DNA from: Bactrocera neohumeralis
Lineage: Eukaryota; Arthropoda; Insecta; Diptera; Tephritidae
Direction: 5' to 3'
Assembly (NCBI RefSeq): GCF_024586455.1
Contig: NC_065921.1
Span: forward strand, 6,913,401 to 6,977,400
Length of the DNA: 64,000 nt
Shown here one piece after another: positions 1 to 11,335 of the stretch; the stretch's first letter is position 1; each line of letters opens with the position of its first letter. Position numbers and translations under genes: made by a program. The notes under the pieces were generated by a model. That model did not search any database. It saw only the letters and a program-made list of their open reading frames with translations, and was not told the origin of the DNA.

Positions 1-240
1 GAAGAAAACTGTCAACATAACCTGATTTTTAACCTATTTTTTGCCACGATATTCTGCCGTTTTATTGTCTGTTTTCGGGTCGTAATTATAGATCCAAGGC
101 TGATCGCGAGTAATAATACGTTTCACATCTTATATGACCTATCAAAATGATTTTCACTGATCCTTGTGATATTTCAAAGATGCCAGTAAGATCTTTGACT
201 GTTAATCATCGATTCTCAAGCAGATTTTCGCGGGAAATTT
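1..240 (-). mobile_element. Decayed mariner-like transposase fragment
   Basis: Read on the minus strand, about 110 down to 1 gives a degraded match to the mariner catalytic region: a stretch like 'IITRDQPWIYNYDPKT' (normally IITGDETW.Y.YDPET), a stop, then 'VMLTVFF'. The first catalytic Asp and neighbours of the DETW box are altered and there are stops, so it is dead. The window starts inside the copy, so its full length is unknown. Known family behaviour: cut-and-paste DNA transposase of the Tc1/mariner superfamily. Confidence 0.6.
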
Positions 241-285
241 AAATTTAAAAGTCTTACTATTTTTTGCTCATAGGCCAAATATATA

Positions 286-754
286 TTGGGTAGTCGAAAA
301 AGTCTTTTCGTATTTCAGATCAAACTTCAAATATGTTTATTTATTTATAATGAACAAAAAAGTAACATTTTGGTCGAACACTTTTTGCCATTTTTCAGCT
401 GGAGACATTATTCCATCAGTGTAAAACTTTCGCATCGAAATTTCCAGAACGGAAGGAGTGAACCATTGTTGTGCTACTCGAAATGATAAAGCATCGTCTC
501 CGCAAACTTTACGAATTTCATTGGTGGCTTGCGTGGCATTCTTCTTTTTTTATACAAAAATTTCAAAATATATCGAATTTCTTCATTATTTTCACGGATT
601 TTTGAACAGTTGTAACTTTTTATTGTTAAATGAAGCTTAAAATGTCGCCTTTCCAACTCTATATAGTATGACCCTATTTAATTGATAGCACTGAAGATAT
701 ATGACTGCAAGGACATCTATTGAAAAAATACGAAAAGACTTTTTCGACTACCAA
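286..754. mobile_element. Internally deleted mariner (MITE-like) with both inverted repeats
   Basis: The left end at 286 starts ttgggtagtcgaaaaagtc and the right end (726-754) is its near-perfect inverted complement, about 29 bases with one base missing near the tip. TA dinucleotides flank both ends (284-285 and 755-756), the standard mariner target duplication. Only about 470 bases lie between the tips, too short for a transposase of about 345 residues, so this is a non-autonomous deletion derivative. Its internal sequence (about 355-440) matches the left part of the 41.2-42.3 kb mariner, so the two belong to one family. Confidence 0.85.
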
Positions 755-756
755 TA

Positions 757-1689
757 TACTATGTAGTATACTACTTTATTTTGCGCAAGAATTAAGTAAT
801 GCATAAGCTAAGAATCTTCCCTGTCACTGTTATTATTTGAAAGCAATCTTGTTTTTTTTCTAATCGTCTTCAGATCCTTAACAATATCAAATTACCGGAA
901 TTTAGGGTTTTCTAAATCGATTTGTATAACGATTTTCCTATATAACCATTGCTTTTTTATCGATAAAAAACAGTCAATCTGTGAAGATATATAATTCGAA
1001 AAAGAATCCTTCCCTGATAATAATATGTCTGGATGTCAAACATTTAATCGGGTCAACTTTTTCATCCTTTTTATGGTAATATGAAAATAGGCCTAAATCT
1101 AAGATTATCCCATAGAATTCGATATAATTCTTAATACTATGCGAATATCGAAAATAGAAATTATCTCAATGAAAATGAGAGAACGTGTTTTGCTGATAAC
1201 AGTGTATCTTTGTGCCTAAAATGGATAAAATCGTATGAAAACTAAGTCGAGCCGCTGTATAACTAATAATATAATTCTCGAACATCCGCCTGACTTCATT
1301 CCATATACATAAGTATATAGTAGATTGGAGGTTGTAACTGACCGCACTTCAATGAAATCCAGAGCGCATTTTATTATACATATGTGACCTGTTAATAACA
1401 GGTGGTGTTGGTTAAAATAGACAAAATCGATTGAGGATGATTTAGCATAATTTTAACTTTGATTGTAATCCATTCACGATTTCATCGAAGAATGAAGATG
1501 AGCCGCCGCCACATTTTCCAATATTGCCAACGCCTGAAGGTAATTAGCCGGCTATGATCCTTGCGAGTTGTAAGATCATAAAATGTTCAGTTAGACCCGA
1601 ACTTAGCTCTACATTACTTGTTTTTTCTATGTTGGTATGAAGTTTTAACTCTTTAAGTAAATTTGTGTACATATGTTTGGCGGTATTTT
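757..1689. other. Intergenic AT-rich DNA, with a dispersed-repeat end near 1555-1625
   Basis: No coding region is recognisable. Around 1560-1620 the text 'ttgcgagttgtaagatcataaaatgttc...cccgaacttagct' matches the end of a repeat family found elsewhere in the window (for example 59,500-59,540 and 63,020-63,060). The rest is AT-rich with no recognisable feature. Confidence 0.5.
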
Positions 1690-2060
1690 GTTCACGACGC
1701 AAAGGGTTTGTAAGGCGATTTTTCCCATGGAAAAAAATTTATCAACGAGTTTGCTTGAAAGTTTGTGTTTATAATATAATTTCCTTACTGCTTTGGGGTG
1801 TCTAAAACAAGTATTTGACTGGCACAATTTATTTAGTGAAACAATGCTTGAAAATCGTATTTTTGGCATAAGAGAGATGGCAGAGCATCTCAACATTTCT
1901 TATGGATCGACTCACTACATTTTTGTTAATGATTTGGGCATGAAACGTGCAATACTTGTTCCAAAATAGCTTAATAGTTTGAAAAAAAAAACAGCTTTGA
2001 ATAAGGGTGGCAAAATAGATACTTGACATTATAGCTGAGTATCCCATCATCAATTATTAC
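1690..2060 (+). mobile_element. Mariner-like transposase N-terminal fragment
   Basis: The plus strand reads like the DNA-binding half of an insect mariner-like transposase. After several stops and frame shifts, about 1845-1970 gives 'ENRIFGIREMAEHLNISYGS' followed by 'VNDLGMKRAILVPK', which aligns with the helix-turn-helix and linker of the family (ENRR..IREIAEDLNISYGS...LGMKRV.ARLVPK). There is no catalytic half. It is a dead fragment of the same lineage as the copies near 4.2, 10.5, 13.6 and 18.6 kb. Confidence 0.7.
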
Positions 2061-3939
2061 TGGTCACGAAAAAATGTCGAACAATCTAGCGAATTGTGCT
2101 CCTAAAATGAATCGAAACTCTAAAAATCATATGTTCATTTCGACACTCTTGGCCGACGGAAAAGCCGAACAAGTTGAAAAGCAGTTTTGTATGTACCCAC
2201 TTCAGTAAATGCCGACAACTTAAAAGCATTTTGAAGTAGTCAGTATTTAGCAAGAAACAAGCACGAGCAGGACTGCTGCAACAAGTCAAAGTAAAAAACG
2301 TTGTGCAAGGGGAGGAGGGGGTGCACGGTGTCGGCAAACTGCTGAACGCATTCGCAGGCGAAGGTTCTGTGAGAATAATTCAAAACGGAGGAGAATAAGA
2401 AAATGGAACGCAAAACTGTGCGGTGCAACAGACGCGTCGGTGCAACTTTTATTTGTTGGTTGCAATGAAATTGCCGCTTAAAATGATTACAAGTGGGGGA
2501 AAGAAGAAAAAATAATTACACGATTAGTAAACACGAATAAAACGGCAGAAAAAAGTATGGAAAATTAAGAACAAGAACACAACAACAGCAACTATAAAAG
2601 TAAGCGAACTACAGCAGCCGCCAATGAGGGCAGCAACAAATGGCCGATCAGCGCGCAGATGCAATCGCAAATTGAGCGGCAAATAAAACTCGAGAAGTGT
2701 CTGCAGCAAGTTGCATTGCGTTGTTGCGTCTGTTTCTTCTTATTCCAAATTATATGCTTTATTGTGATAATTGTTGTGTGTATGCTTTTTCACGTTTTTA
2801 TTTGTTGTTGTTTGCGATGTTATTTTCGATGTATCGCTTTATTCCGCGTATCGATGGCTAATGATAAGCAAAAGCGGCAGCCGCACCGCATCAGCGACGT
2901 TTGGGCCAGCCGAAACTGGTCGTTCATATAGACACTGACTCTATTAACAAGCCTTGCCGTCTTATTTTCCACACACACACACACATATACATACATATGT
3001 ATATATGCCCACAACCCCAGCGCACCGCGTGGCGCATTATCAAGTGCTTGCCGTGCAGCATCCTGCCGCCATGCGCGCGAGTATATCCTGCGCCGCCTCC
3101 TCGCGCCGCCTGCCGCCGCCCATCTTGCGGCTTTTCCCGCAACGCAGCCTCAACGTCCTACTACGACATTTGGTGCTTGAGGTATTTTCTTAGTAGTTTA
3201 TAAAAACATAAAAGCTGCTATGCCAACAACAACAAAAATAATAAACAATGTGCCAACAGCAAATGCATGTGTGTAGGTATATGTGTATGCGAGTGAAAAA
3301 ACTTGGAAAAAACTGAAGAAGCCGAAACTGCGGTTCGTTCTCGACGTACAACAAACAGAACGCTAACAACAGCAGCGACAACAACAAAAATATTGGCAGC
3401 GCAACAAAAACAGTGGCATCTGCGGAATGTGAAAAGTTCGTTCCCATGACTGCAGGCGTTCAAAGAGAGATACCGAAAACGAGAATTCTACTGGCGGCTG
3501 ATGCGCGGATTCGCGAATTCGCGCACTCAAGCAGTTGCGACCGCTGTGTACGAGTATACATAGATACATGCGTCCATATGTATAGCGGCTGCTTTGCCTT
3601 AACCTTCCGACTTCTTGGGCACTTGCAGGCTTATGTATTTCTGCTAGATTTTCGTACTGTTGTTGTTGTTCTTATTCTTCGAGTTATTGTATTTGTATAA
3701 AGCACTTTGTTTCGCGCTTTTTAGCAGCTTTTCTCAAAGTTTTGCAACAATCGCTGAAGATCTCCAATCTCAATTATATACAAATAAATTTACAAGTGCT
3801 ATGAACAGTGTTCTGAAGGTGTTTCCATGTAAAAGATAAGTACATTCAGCTCCCTTATCGATCTTCACTCAAACACTATCACCCTTATCTATATTTCAAC
3901 TTTTTATTTTAGCAATTTTGAGTGAAGCTCCGCCTAGTA
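2061..3939. other. Unique intergenic DNA with a GC-richer stretch (about 2300-3700)
   Basis: No open frame here looks like a known protein and none has supporting splice sites. The section about 2630-3700 is less AT-rich than its surroundings, carries runs such as the CA repeat at 2971-2986, and contains cgccgcc-rich text at 3080-3140. It could be an untranslated exon or regulatory DNA of a gene outside the window, but nothing in the sequence decides that. Confidence 0.4.
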
Positions 3940-4093
3940 AGCTAAGTCGTGACTCTCCAGGTGCTCGAAAACAACTAACCAGCCACTTGTTCAGGTAGGA
4001 ACGCCCTCTACCGAATCCATTCGGTGTGCGTACGCTCCGAAATACAGTCACCGCAGAAAGAAATCAGTCCAATTACTTTCCGGACAAACCCTG
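3940..4093 (-). mobile_element. End fragment of a second mariner family (caggrtttgtccgg tips)
   Basis: The segment ends at 4093 with 'actttccggacaaaccctg' followed by TA. This is the terminal inverted repeat also seen at 16,312-16,330 and, in the other orientation, at 44,038. Sequence inward of the tip (about 3990-4060, cctctaccgaatcc...) matches 44,660-44,740, so this is a terminal fragment of the same element as the 44-kb copy. Confidence 0.65.
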
Positions 4094-4095
4094 TA

Positions 4096-4395
4096 TTGAA
4101 GAGACACAAAGCATTCAGTGAAGATCATGAAGTCAACAAAAACTTGCATCATGTGAGTCGTCCATCTATCTCTCTTAATGACGATGGCATCGAAAAAGCT
4201 AAGGAGATAGTTTCTGAAAATAATCGTGTTATGATCAGATAGAGAGCAGGAGATCTCAGCATCTCTTATGGTTCGACTTCACTCTTTAAGTAGAGGTCAC
4301 AAAAGAGATCCTTGACAAGCCGAGTACCTTACACTCATTAAACGAATAATTACTGATATTCGCTCCGAAAATGAGCCAAAACCGAAGGCACCGAA
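4096..4395 (+). mobile_element. Mariner-like transposase fragment, forward part of an inverted pair
   Basis: Plus-strand frames read 'FSEDHEVNKN...RPSISLNDDGIEKAKEIVSE', equivalent to the early linker of the family, and then 'LIKRIITDI...ENEPKPKAPK' near 4335-4393, equivalent to the catalytic-start region with the DETW box deleted. Stops at 4240-4250 and elsewhere show it is dead. It abuts a second fragment of the same family in the opposite direction at about 4396. Confidence 0.65.
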
Positions 4396-4830
4396 GAACA
4401 TGTAATAATTTTTCCAGTCTTCGAAACATTTTTCATAAAAATTTTTTAGAATGGCGTTCAGCTGTTTCAGCGATTTTTGTTTTGTCTCTTCGATCGAGAG
4501 AAAACGAATTCCATTCCGATGATTATTGATCAAGCAGTCCAAAGGGACCTGTTCACGGTACTCTTTTTGAAAAAAGCTCTGATTTATCGGCACCCAAAAT
4601 CAAAAGAAATCTTTCGAACGGACTCGCGAGAATTGTCGAGCTTTCTTGAAATCTCTCTAACACGTGCCTAACGATTTTAGAGCCCATATCCTTCACAATT
4701 TTAATATTTTCATCAGTTGAAGAGATCGTCCAGAGCGAGGCATGTCTTCAACGATCTCTCGATCATCTTTGAAGGCTTTATATCATTTACACGGGGTATT
4801 TAATTACAATTTCCGGGTGCTTTATTGTCA
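4396..4830 (-). mobile_element. Mariner-like element fragment, inverted part
   Basis: Read on the minus strand, 4400-4490 gives 'IEETKQKSLKQLNAILKNFY' followed by 'EKCFEDWKN', the typical C-terminal end of insect mariner-like transposases. About 4500-4580 gives 'PINQSFFQKEYREQVPLDCL', from the N-terminal/linker half. The catalytic core between them is deleted. The end near 4800-4830 (taattacaatttccgggtgc) resembles the terminal repeats of the 18.1-19.3 kb copy. Confidence 0.65.
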
Positions 4831-6785
4831 CAATGTATTTTAGTGGCGATAGTAAAAGTTTGCATTAAAATATGTGAAAACTTTTTTTTGGGTTTTTTTT
4901 TTTTTTTGATTTTTGCAAGTTCCTGTCATATTTTTCAGATTGTATTTAAAAAATCGGTGCCAACAGTACCAGCTCAAGGATTTGCTTTAGATATTTGTAT
5001 ACTTAAATTTTCCTAAATATTCATATTAACCTAAAAAAACTTCCACTGCAAATTTTTTAAAAAGTCCTAAACCCTCCTGAAAAATGTTAGAATAAATTAG
5101 CGCTTTCCACTTGGTCACAGCAAAATTAACGTCTGCTCTCGAAATATCTTGGAATATAATCGATCAATATGGCACATATGTAAGTATTCGCAACCTTTTT
5201 TTGTTGTTGTGGCCTTTTTGCAGCATTATTTTTTATCAGCACCTCGCAATTGTTTCTCGCGCTGCCTGTTGTTGCAACGCAATCACCGCCATTCTTGCAA
5301 TGCGGTGCAGCACTTATGCATGTATGTGTGTGAGTGTGCGTGTGCACGAGCTTTTGGTGTTGATGCAGCAAATCAGCGAACATCAATGTATGTAAGCATG
5401 TTGCTGCTGCCTTTGGGCTCCGTCTTTTGCCCATTGCCGCAAACATATTGAAACATTTTCGGATCTGGCGCAGATAAAATAGCAATTCGCGATGCTCGTC
5501 GTCGATTTGCGCTTTGCGACTACGCATCCCATACCGACTACAAACGAGTGCGAGTACAGGACATACGCATATTTCGGAATGTTGCCATAACTTCGCCAGT
5601 TGGCAACGACGATGACTCCACTTTGCAATTTTATTTTTCCTTTTTTTGTTCTTTGCTTGCTGCACACAAGTGTTCTCCTATTTGCTCCTTTTTGCTGTTG
5701 TCACATTCAATATCTACATTTATCGTGCGTGATTGTTATTGGAACTGCATTTATATGCTATAGTTGTTGTGTTGTTGTTGTTGCACTGATAAGGTATTAC
5801 GTGTGAGTAGTGGCTTCTAGTTCGCCGCATATTTTTGTCGCTTGTCTGCTGCGCCGCGCGCAGAGCCCAATGAAAGGGCTTCTTTAAAAGGTTCGTGAGG
5901 TCAATGGTAAATTGAATTGAATTGCATTGAAATTGGTTGGTAAAGTGTTCAATTAACAAAACATAACAAGTTAAAAGGATAAGCAACTACCGACAGTTAA
6001 ACTCATATGCGCATGCGCGCATACCTAAAGTTGTCCAACAGCAAATAAAAGCATTTGATGGCCAAAGAGAATTCGTTTCCCACGCTCGCACTCAAATATT
6101 TGGGTTAATGTCTAAGGCAGTCGAGAAATCCGTGTTGAACTTTACTACACAAATGTAGTACTTGAAATATCTGCTATATGGTAAGGATAAGCAAGCATTT
6201 TATATATTAATATCAGCATTTCCAAGATAGAGCTTGCTTGATTTGGCAACAATAATTATTTTTAAATGCACAGAAGTATATAAATTGAGACAACAAGGTC
6301 CATGAAAACCACAAAACATATCTATCCACATTCCAATTTTCCGGTAAGCTTCTGTCTGTTTCCCTTCTCCTGTAGGACAAGGATGTAAGTTTAGCAATAG
6401 TTTGGTCATAACACAGCTAAACACTCCTAAATGATTGTTCTTGTCTTGATAGTAGTTCTCGGCTGAAACTAAATATGGGTGCGTTCTGATACGTAGGTAG
6501 GCAGGGTGGCAGTCTGAAGAGGCATCTAAGCCTTTAGAAGGCCCATTATGTACCACCAGGACTAATATTCCTTCACTCTATTGTCTAGTCTCTGAACTTC
6601 CCCGTGCTTCTGCGGTCCTATTCTCTAACTCGATTGGAAGAAAAATTTACTCGAATTCGGATGTTTTATATTTGGTAACTCGATTTTCGCTTTTTCAATC
6701 CTATTTTTAGATAAAATATTCGTTAACTTTTGAGTGTGTCAAAAACGAAAAATGTAAGTATTTATTCTGGCATAGGGTGTTACAA
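4831..6785. other. Intergenic DNA without a recognisable gene
   Basis: AT-rich DNA with a poly-T run near 4880-4910. Between about 5100 and 5900 it is somewhat GC-richer, with gttgttgtt and gtgtgcgtgtg runs. The long minus-strand open frame at 5126-5665 begins at a GTG and is composed of simple repeats, so I do not accept it as coding. Reverse-strand text at 6200-6556 could be part of the retrotransposon debris that follows, but I cannot align it. Confidence 0.4.
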
Positions 6786-7060
6786 CTTACCAATAATTAT
6801 TAGATAGATTCGAATTTCGGAAAGAATACACTCTCGAATTGTGACACAGAATAGGGCACCTGATAAAGTTCATCCGTGTTAGAAGTTTTATTTTTGCAAC
6901 CTCTGAAACGTCATCCCAAAACCCTCGACCGATTAATGCCATTCTTTTCCGATACAGAGCCTGAAATTCGCATAAAATATGTTTCACTGTCTCCTCTTCT
7001 TCTATCTGCTCACAGCTTCTACAATAATAATTTTATGCTGGCATATCAGCCAATTAGACA
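6786..7060 (-). mobile_element. LINE 3'-coding-end fragment (jockey-like)
   Basis: The minus strand reads 'HILCEFQALYRKRMALIGRG' followed by 'FWDDVSEVAKIKLLTRM.FIR'. This resembles the cysteine/histidine-containing tail of jockey-type non-LTR retrotransposon polyproteins (H.LC.C.AL..KR...LG...L). Only this tail is visible. It borders a different reverse-transcriptase fragment at 7065. Confidence 0.5.
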
Positions 7061-7064
7061 GTGA

Positions 7065-8265
7065 TCTGTTTCCACACCTACTTCTTCTTCTTTATTGGTA
7101 TAGACACCGTTTATGCGGTTATAGCCGAGTATAAACAACGCGCCAGTCGTTCTTCCTTTTCGCTGTTCGGAATCAATTGGAGATTCCAAGCGAAGCCAGT
7201 TCCTTCGACATCTGGTCTTTCTAATGGAGCGGAAGTCTTACTCTTCTTGAGCTATGTTGTCGTATATACATTAACATAACTCAGCGAACTAACAGACAGC
7301 GGCTATGCTGGTTAGCTCTAAAAGTATTCGACGCAGTACCCGCCGGGGTACAGCTCATCGTTCCATCGAATGCGATATTCGCCGCTTCCAATGCACAAAG
7401 GACCATAAGAACCTTTCTCTCGAAAACTCGTAACGTCGACTCATCTGATGTTTTCATCGTCCATGGCTCTGCACCATAATAATGAGTGACTTATAGAGTT
7501 TGGTCTTTGTTCGTCGAGAGAGGACTTTACTTGTCAATTGCCTACTTGGCTAGAATTATTCTGCGTTGGATTTCGAGGCTGACATTGTTGTTGCTGTTAA
7601 TACTGGTTTCAAGATAGACGAAATTATTTACGACTTTGAAGTTATGACTGTCAACACTGACGTGGGCTTTTGCTTCGCTTCCTTATCAAGTGTGGAGAAA
7701 GCAGAACTAACCGCGCGGGTGTTGAGGCCAATGATATCAATATCTTCGGCATACGCCAGCAGCTGTATACTCTTATAGAAGATGGTACCTTCTCTGTTTA
7801 GTTCTTCAGCTCGAATTATTTTCTCTAACAGTAGATTGAAGAAGTCCCAGGAGTACAGAGTCGCCTTGTCTGAGTCCTCGAAGGTCTTTCCCGATCCTGA
7901 CGGAGCTTGTGGTATTGCTCAACGTCAGTTTACACAACCGTATGAGCTTTTCGAGGATACTAAATTCAGATATAGCTGCATAAAGGCACTTCCTTTTCGT
8001 AATGTCAAAAACAGTTTTGAAATCGACGAAGAGGTGGTGTTTGTCAATACTCTTTTCACAGGCTTTTTCCAAAACTTGGCGGTCTAACTTCGGGTCTTAG
8101 ACCAAATATCCAGCTTGCCCAACAAATCTTAGCATTACTCCTATTTTCCAACAGATCTTCAAGCCAAAACCAAACCAAACAATACCAGTCTCGATCTCGC
8201 AGTTTTTCATCTTGCATGCATCCGTAAAATATTTGACGTCTGCCTACATTCATAATATTATATAA
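7065..8265 (-). mobile_element. Non-LTR retrotransposon reverse-transcriptase fragment
   Basis: On the minus strand, about 8070-7806 reads 'HHLFVDFKTVFDITKRKCLY' and 'LCKLTLSNTTSSVRIGKDL' followed by 'LRQGDS', the reverse-transcriptase core of a LINE. About 7760-7690 reads 'AYAEDIDIIGLNTRAV' then 'SSAFSTLDKEAK', where the catalytic YADD box has become YAED. About 7470-7410 reads 'GAEPWTMKTSDESTLRVFER', the C-terminal part. Frame changes and stops separate these pieces, so it is inactive. The 9.77-10.40 kb fragment is a second copy of the C-terminal part in the same orientation. Confidence 0.8.
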
Positions 8266-9765
8266 AAAAATCTAATTTTTTGGGCAAAATGAAGGTCTTC
8301 ATGGAGCTAGGAAAGACCTTTGTTCAATGAAGACTAAGTTCATCTGGTTGGTTAATAAAAATCACTGTTTTCCTGAAAGTCTTCCTCTTTTAAGTTTGAT
8401 TAAATTCTTCTAAATCCAACAACTCCGTCCGACGGCTTTTGCGTGCAATCAATATCGAGGCAATTCTTACAATCTGGCCAACTACTCTTTCTATTTTAAT
8501 TATACGTTTTTGTCTGCCTTCCAAAGCTCTGCAGATCAAACGAGACCGCCGACAGCGCTGTGAGCACTCGTAAGTCGGCCATTGTTGAGTGCGCACAAAT
8601 TAAGCACCTGAAACGAGATGAAAAAAATTGATCAGCCTTGAGAACCCAACAACGAACGGCTAGCTTCCATCTTGTGCACTGCGGCTTTCTTAGACTTGAA
8701 ATGTACTTAGTACGCGCTGCACTTCGGCGAATGCATCTGCTGCCAAGTGGCTGAAAAACTATGCCAACAACAACAACAATGACACAAATGATAAGATCAG
8801 CAAATCGACGCAATGGCTGCGAGAGACCGCAAATGAATGGACCACTACACAGCGCTTTTCTAAGCACAGCAGCTGTTTTTTCCTCATTATATCACAGTTG
8901 GCCGCAGGAATGACCATCTTGCTATTGCCACACTAAACGCCTTCAGCTTTGGCAGCGCCGCAAGTGTGCGCGTATCAGTCATACGTCCATCATTTTCCAT
9001 GCCATTGTCAAGAGTAGATCAATCAAAAGGCGGCTGCGTCCGCGAAACGACGAGCATCACGCCGGCGCACAAGTGACGATTGCACCGGACTGTGCGATGA
9101 TGGTTGACAGGCAGCGACAGGTTGTTGCTGTTGTTGTTGCATAAAATGCCTTGCCGCAATAATGACCAATCGGAAGAATCTTAAATGCTCCATCCGCACG
9201 TTCATTCGAATATCCGGTCGTCGCAACTTTTCTGCACTCCAACTAACGGCGGCAAGCGATTGTCGACGGCGACAATTTAAGACCGACTCTCAGGCGATAA
9301 GAAAAACTGAAATTAATTTCGAAATTTTTCGTGTTTGGTATTTCAACATTTGGTACTTTTTGCAGAGCTTTTGTTCTGCCGCTTCTCGAGTTGAATAAGT
9401 TGGTCAGTTGGTTGATTTATTTTTAATTCCTTTGTTCATAGCCGACATATGTACATATGTATGTAATTAAATATGTATAGTCGGTATATGTATATGTATG
9501 TATGTAAGAAAACATTTTGAATTGTACATATATAGTATATACATGTACATAAATAGTTGACTTTGTCTGATGTATTAAATGAGTTAAAACGTTTTTTGGT
9601 TACTTTTCTATGAATCTTATCGGTTATAGTTACGCTCCTCTAAAGTGGTTAACTTCAATAATTTTTACCCAAGTCGAAAGGATATGCTATAATTAACCAG
9701 TTAGACGACTTGTCAGTTAGTTAATTTTTTTTAGATTTACGGTCACTATTGAAATTTATTTGAGG
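8266..9765. other. Intergenic DNA, GC-richer around 8400-9300, then catatg-rich DNA
   Basis: 8400-9300 is unique-looking and less AT-rich, with caacaacaac and gttgttgtt runs (8760-8780, 9120-9140). None of its open frames looks like a known protein. 9440-9560 is a cluster of tacatatgta/gtatatgtat palindromic runs. A promoter or untranslated exon is possible but not shown. Confidence 0.4.
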
Positions 9766-9767
9766 TT

Positions 9768-10400
9768 AGGACACGCCTATCTTTTTCTTTACGGTTATAG
9801 CCCAGATTACAACAGCGCGTCAGTTGTTTCTTCTTTTCATAATTTCTTAGATCCGGCGGGTACTGCGTCGAATATTTTCAGAGCTGGAGCGTTTTCATCC
9901 ATTCGGACGACATGACCAAGCCAGCGTAGCCGCTGTCTCTTAATTCGCTGAACTATGACAATGTTGTCGTATATCTCGTACAGCTCATCATTTCATCGAC
10001 TGCGGTATTCGCCGTTGCCAATGCGCAAAGGACCATAAATCATCCGCAGAACTTTTCTTTCGAAAACTCGTAACGCCGACTCATCAGATGTTGTCATCGT
10101 CCATGCCTCTGCACCGTATAGCAGGACGGAGATGATGAGGGACTTGAAGAATTTGGACTTTGTTCGTCAAAACAGGACTTTACTTCTCGATTGCCCACTA
10201 AGTCCGAACTAGCACCTGTTCGCAAGAGGTATTCTGCGTTAGACTTCGAAGCTGACATTGGTGTTGGTGTTTATGCTGGTTTCAATATAGACGAAATTAT
10301 CTACAACTTCGAAATTATGACTGGGAGCTAAGTCACGGGTGTGACGACTGCTTGTAGATATTTCGTTTAGCCCTCGTTCACTATCAGACCCATTTGCTTG
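9768..10400 (-). mobile_element. Second LINE reverse-transcriptase C-terminal fragment
   Basis: The minus strand from about 10,115 down to 9860 reads 'GAEAWTMTTSDESALRVFER' and 'KVLRMIYGPLRIGNGEYRSR', then 'RIKRQRLRWLGHVVRMDENA' and 'PALKIFDAVPAGS'. This is the well-known C-terminal region following the reverse-transcriptase domain in insect non-LTR retrotransposons. It is truncated upstream (about 10,400) and better preserved than the equivalent part of the 7.1-8.3 kb copy. Confidence 0.8.
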
Positions 10401-10429
10401 GCATTTAAAGGTACATTACCGAAATTCCT

Positions 10430-11335
10430 TGTGCAAGCATCAAAAAAATAGTAGAGGATTTACAAGACTTGACCTGAATCTTAAAAAAAACAACGTTGAG
10501 TAGTAATAGCAAGAAAGATGCTTGACAACGTAGCTTACTTTCATCAAATGCATTATGACGAGATGTGGTTTTGAGAATAGGCTGCGATGCTGTCCAGCAA
10601 TCTATTAAATGACGCTCCAAAAATGAGCCGAAATCGAAAAAGACTGCAAAGATGATCAAAAAACAAGGTAATATTCATGTTGGTATTGTAACTATTGTAA
10701 CGGTAGAAATCATCTCTGAAGTAATTTTTCAGGAATTTTACCGAGTTTACTATTGTCCTTAGCCGGATAAAAAACCCGTGTGCGTTCCGGTTCCAAATAC
10801 CCGACTGTCATAGGAACGGCTTCTTTGATTTTGATTACTGTGGTATGATTCACAATGACTTCGATCCTTAGGGTCGAATGGTCAAAAACGAATATTACTA
10901 GGCCATTTTGATGCATATAATTGTGAAGCGATTGTTCTTAAACGCCCAAATTTTGGGTAGAAAGTTCATGGATTTTTCACCATTTTACTGCGCAGACACA
11001 TTCTAGCATGATTTTGACTGACCTTCTGGTGAAACAGGAAAGGCGAATCATCGTTCAAGCACGGTATTCGCCAGATGTTATTCGCTGTGACTTTTTTCTG
11101 CTTTCGAAACTGAAAAATCCACTTCGGCGATGCGCCATGATTCCATTGAAGCCATTAAAAGTCACTTGCTGAAGGCAATTAAGGCCATCCCACTCGAGGC
11201 TTATACAAATGTATGGAAAAATAGGATTAAGCGTTGGCTCGCTTATATTTGCTGAGAAGAAACCTGTTTTGAAGGCGATAATAAAGATTTGTCAGTCCGA
11301 GTCAAACTTTATTATGTGGCATGCCTCTGTCGATC
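10430..11335 (+). mobile_element. Decayed mariner-like transposase, catalytic half
   Basis: Plus-strand text matches the catalytic half of the same mariner-like lineage as the copies at 1.7, 4.2, 13.5 and 18.1 kb. A degraded 'IKCIMTRCGFE' (for IK.IITGDETW) lies near 10,545-10,580, then 'PKMSRNRKR' near 10,620. After 10,930 come 'QARYSPDVIRCDFFLLSKLK' (for PPYSPDLAPCDFFLFPKLK) at about 11,060-11,120 and C-terminal remains to about 11,230. Stops and shifts are frequent. About 10,740-10,830 holds unrelated-looking sequence shared with 14.0-14.2 kb and 51.4 kb. Confidence 0.7.

Noticed and set aside
5126..5665. Minus-strand open frame of 179 codons
   Set aside because: It begins at a GTG, is built from gtgtgcgtgtg and caacaac-type repeats, and resembles no protein; no splice or start context supports it.
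8496..8867. Minus-strand open frame of 123 codons
   Set aside because: No recognisable domain, low-complexity valine run from a caacaacaac tract, and no splice support.
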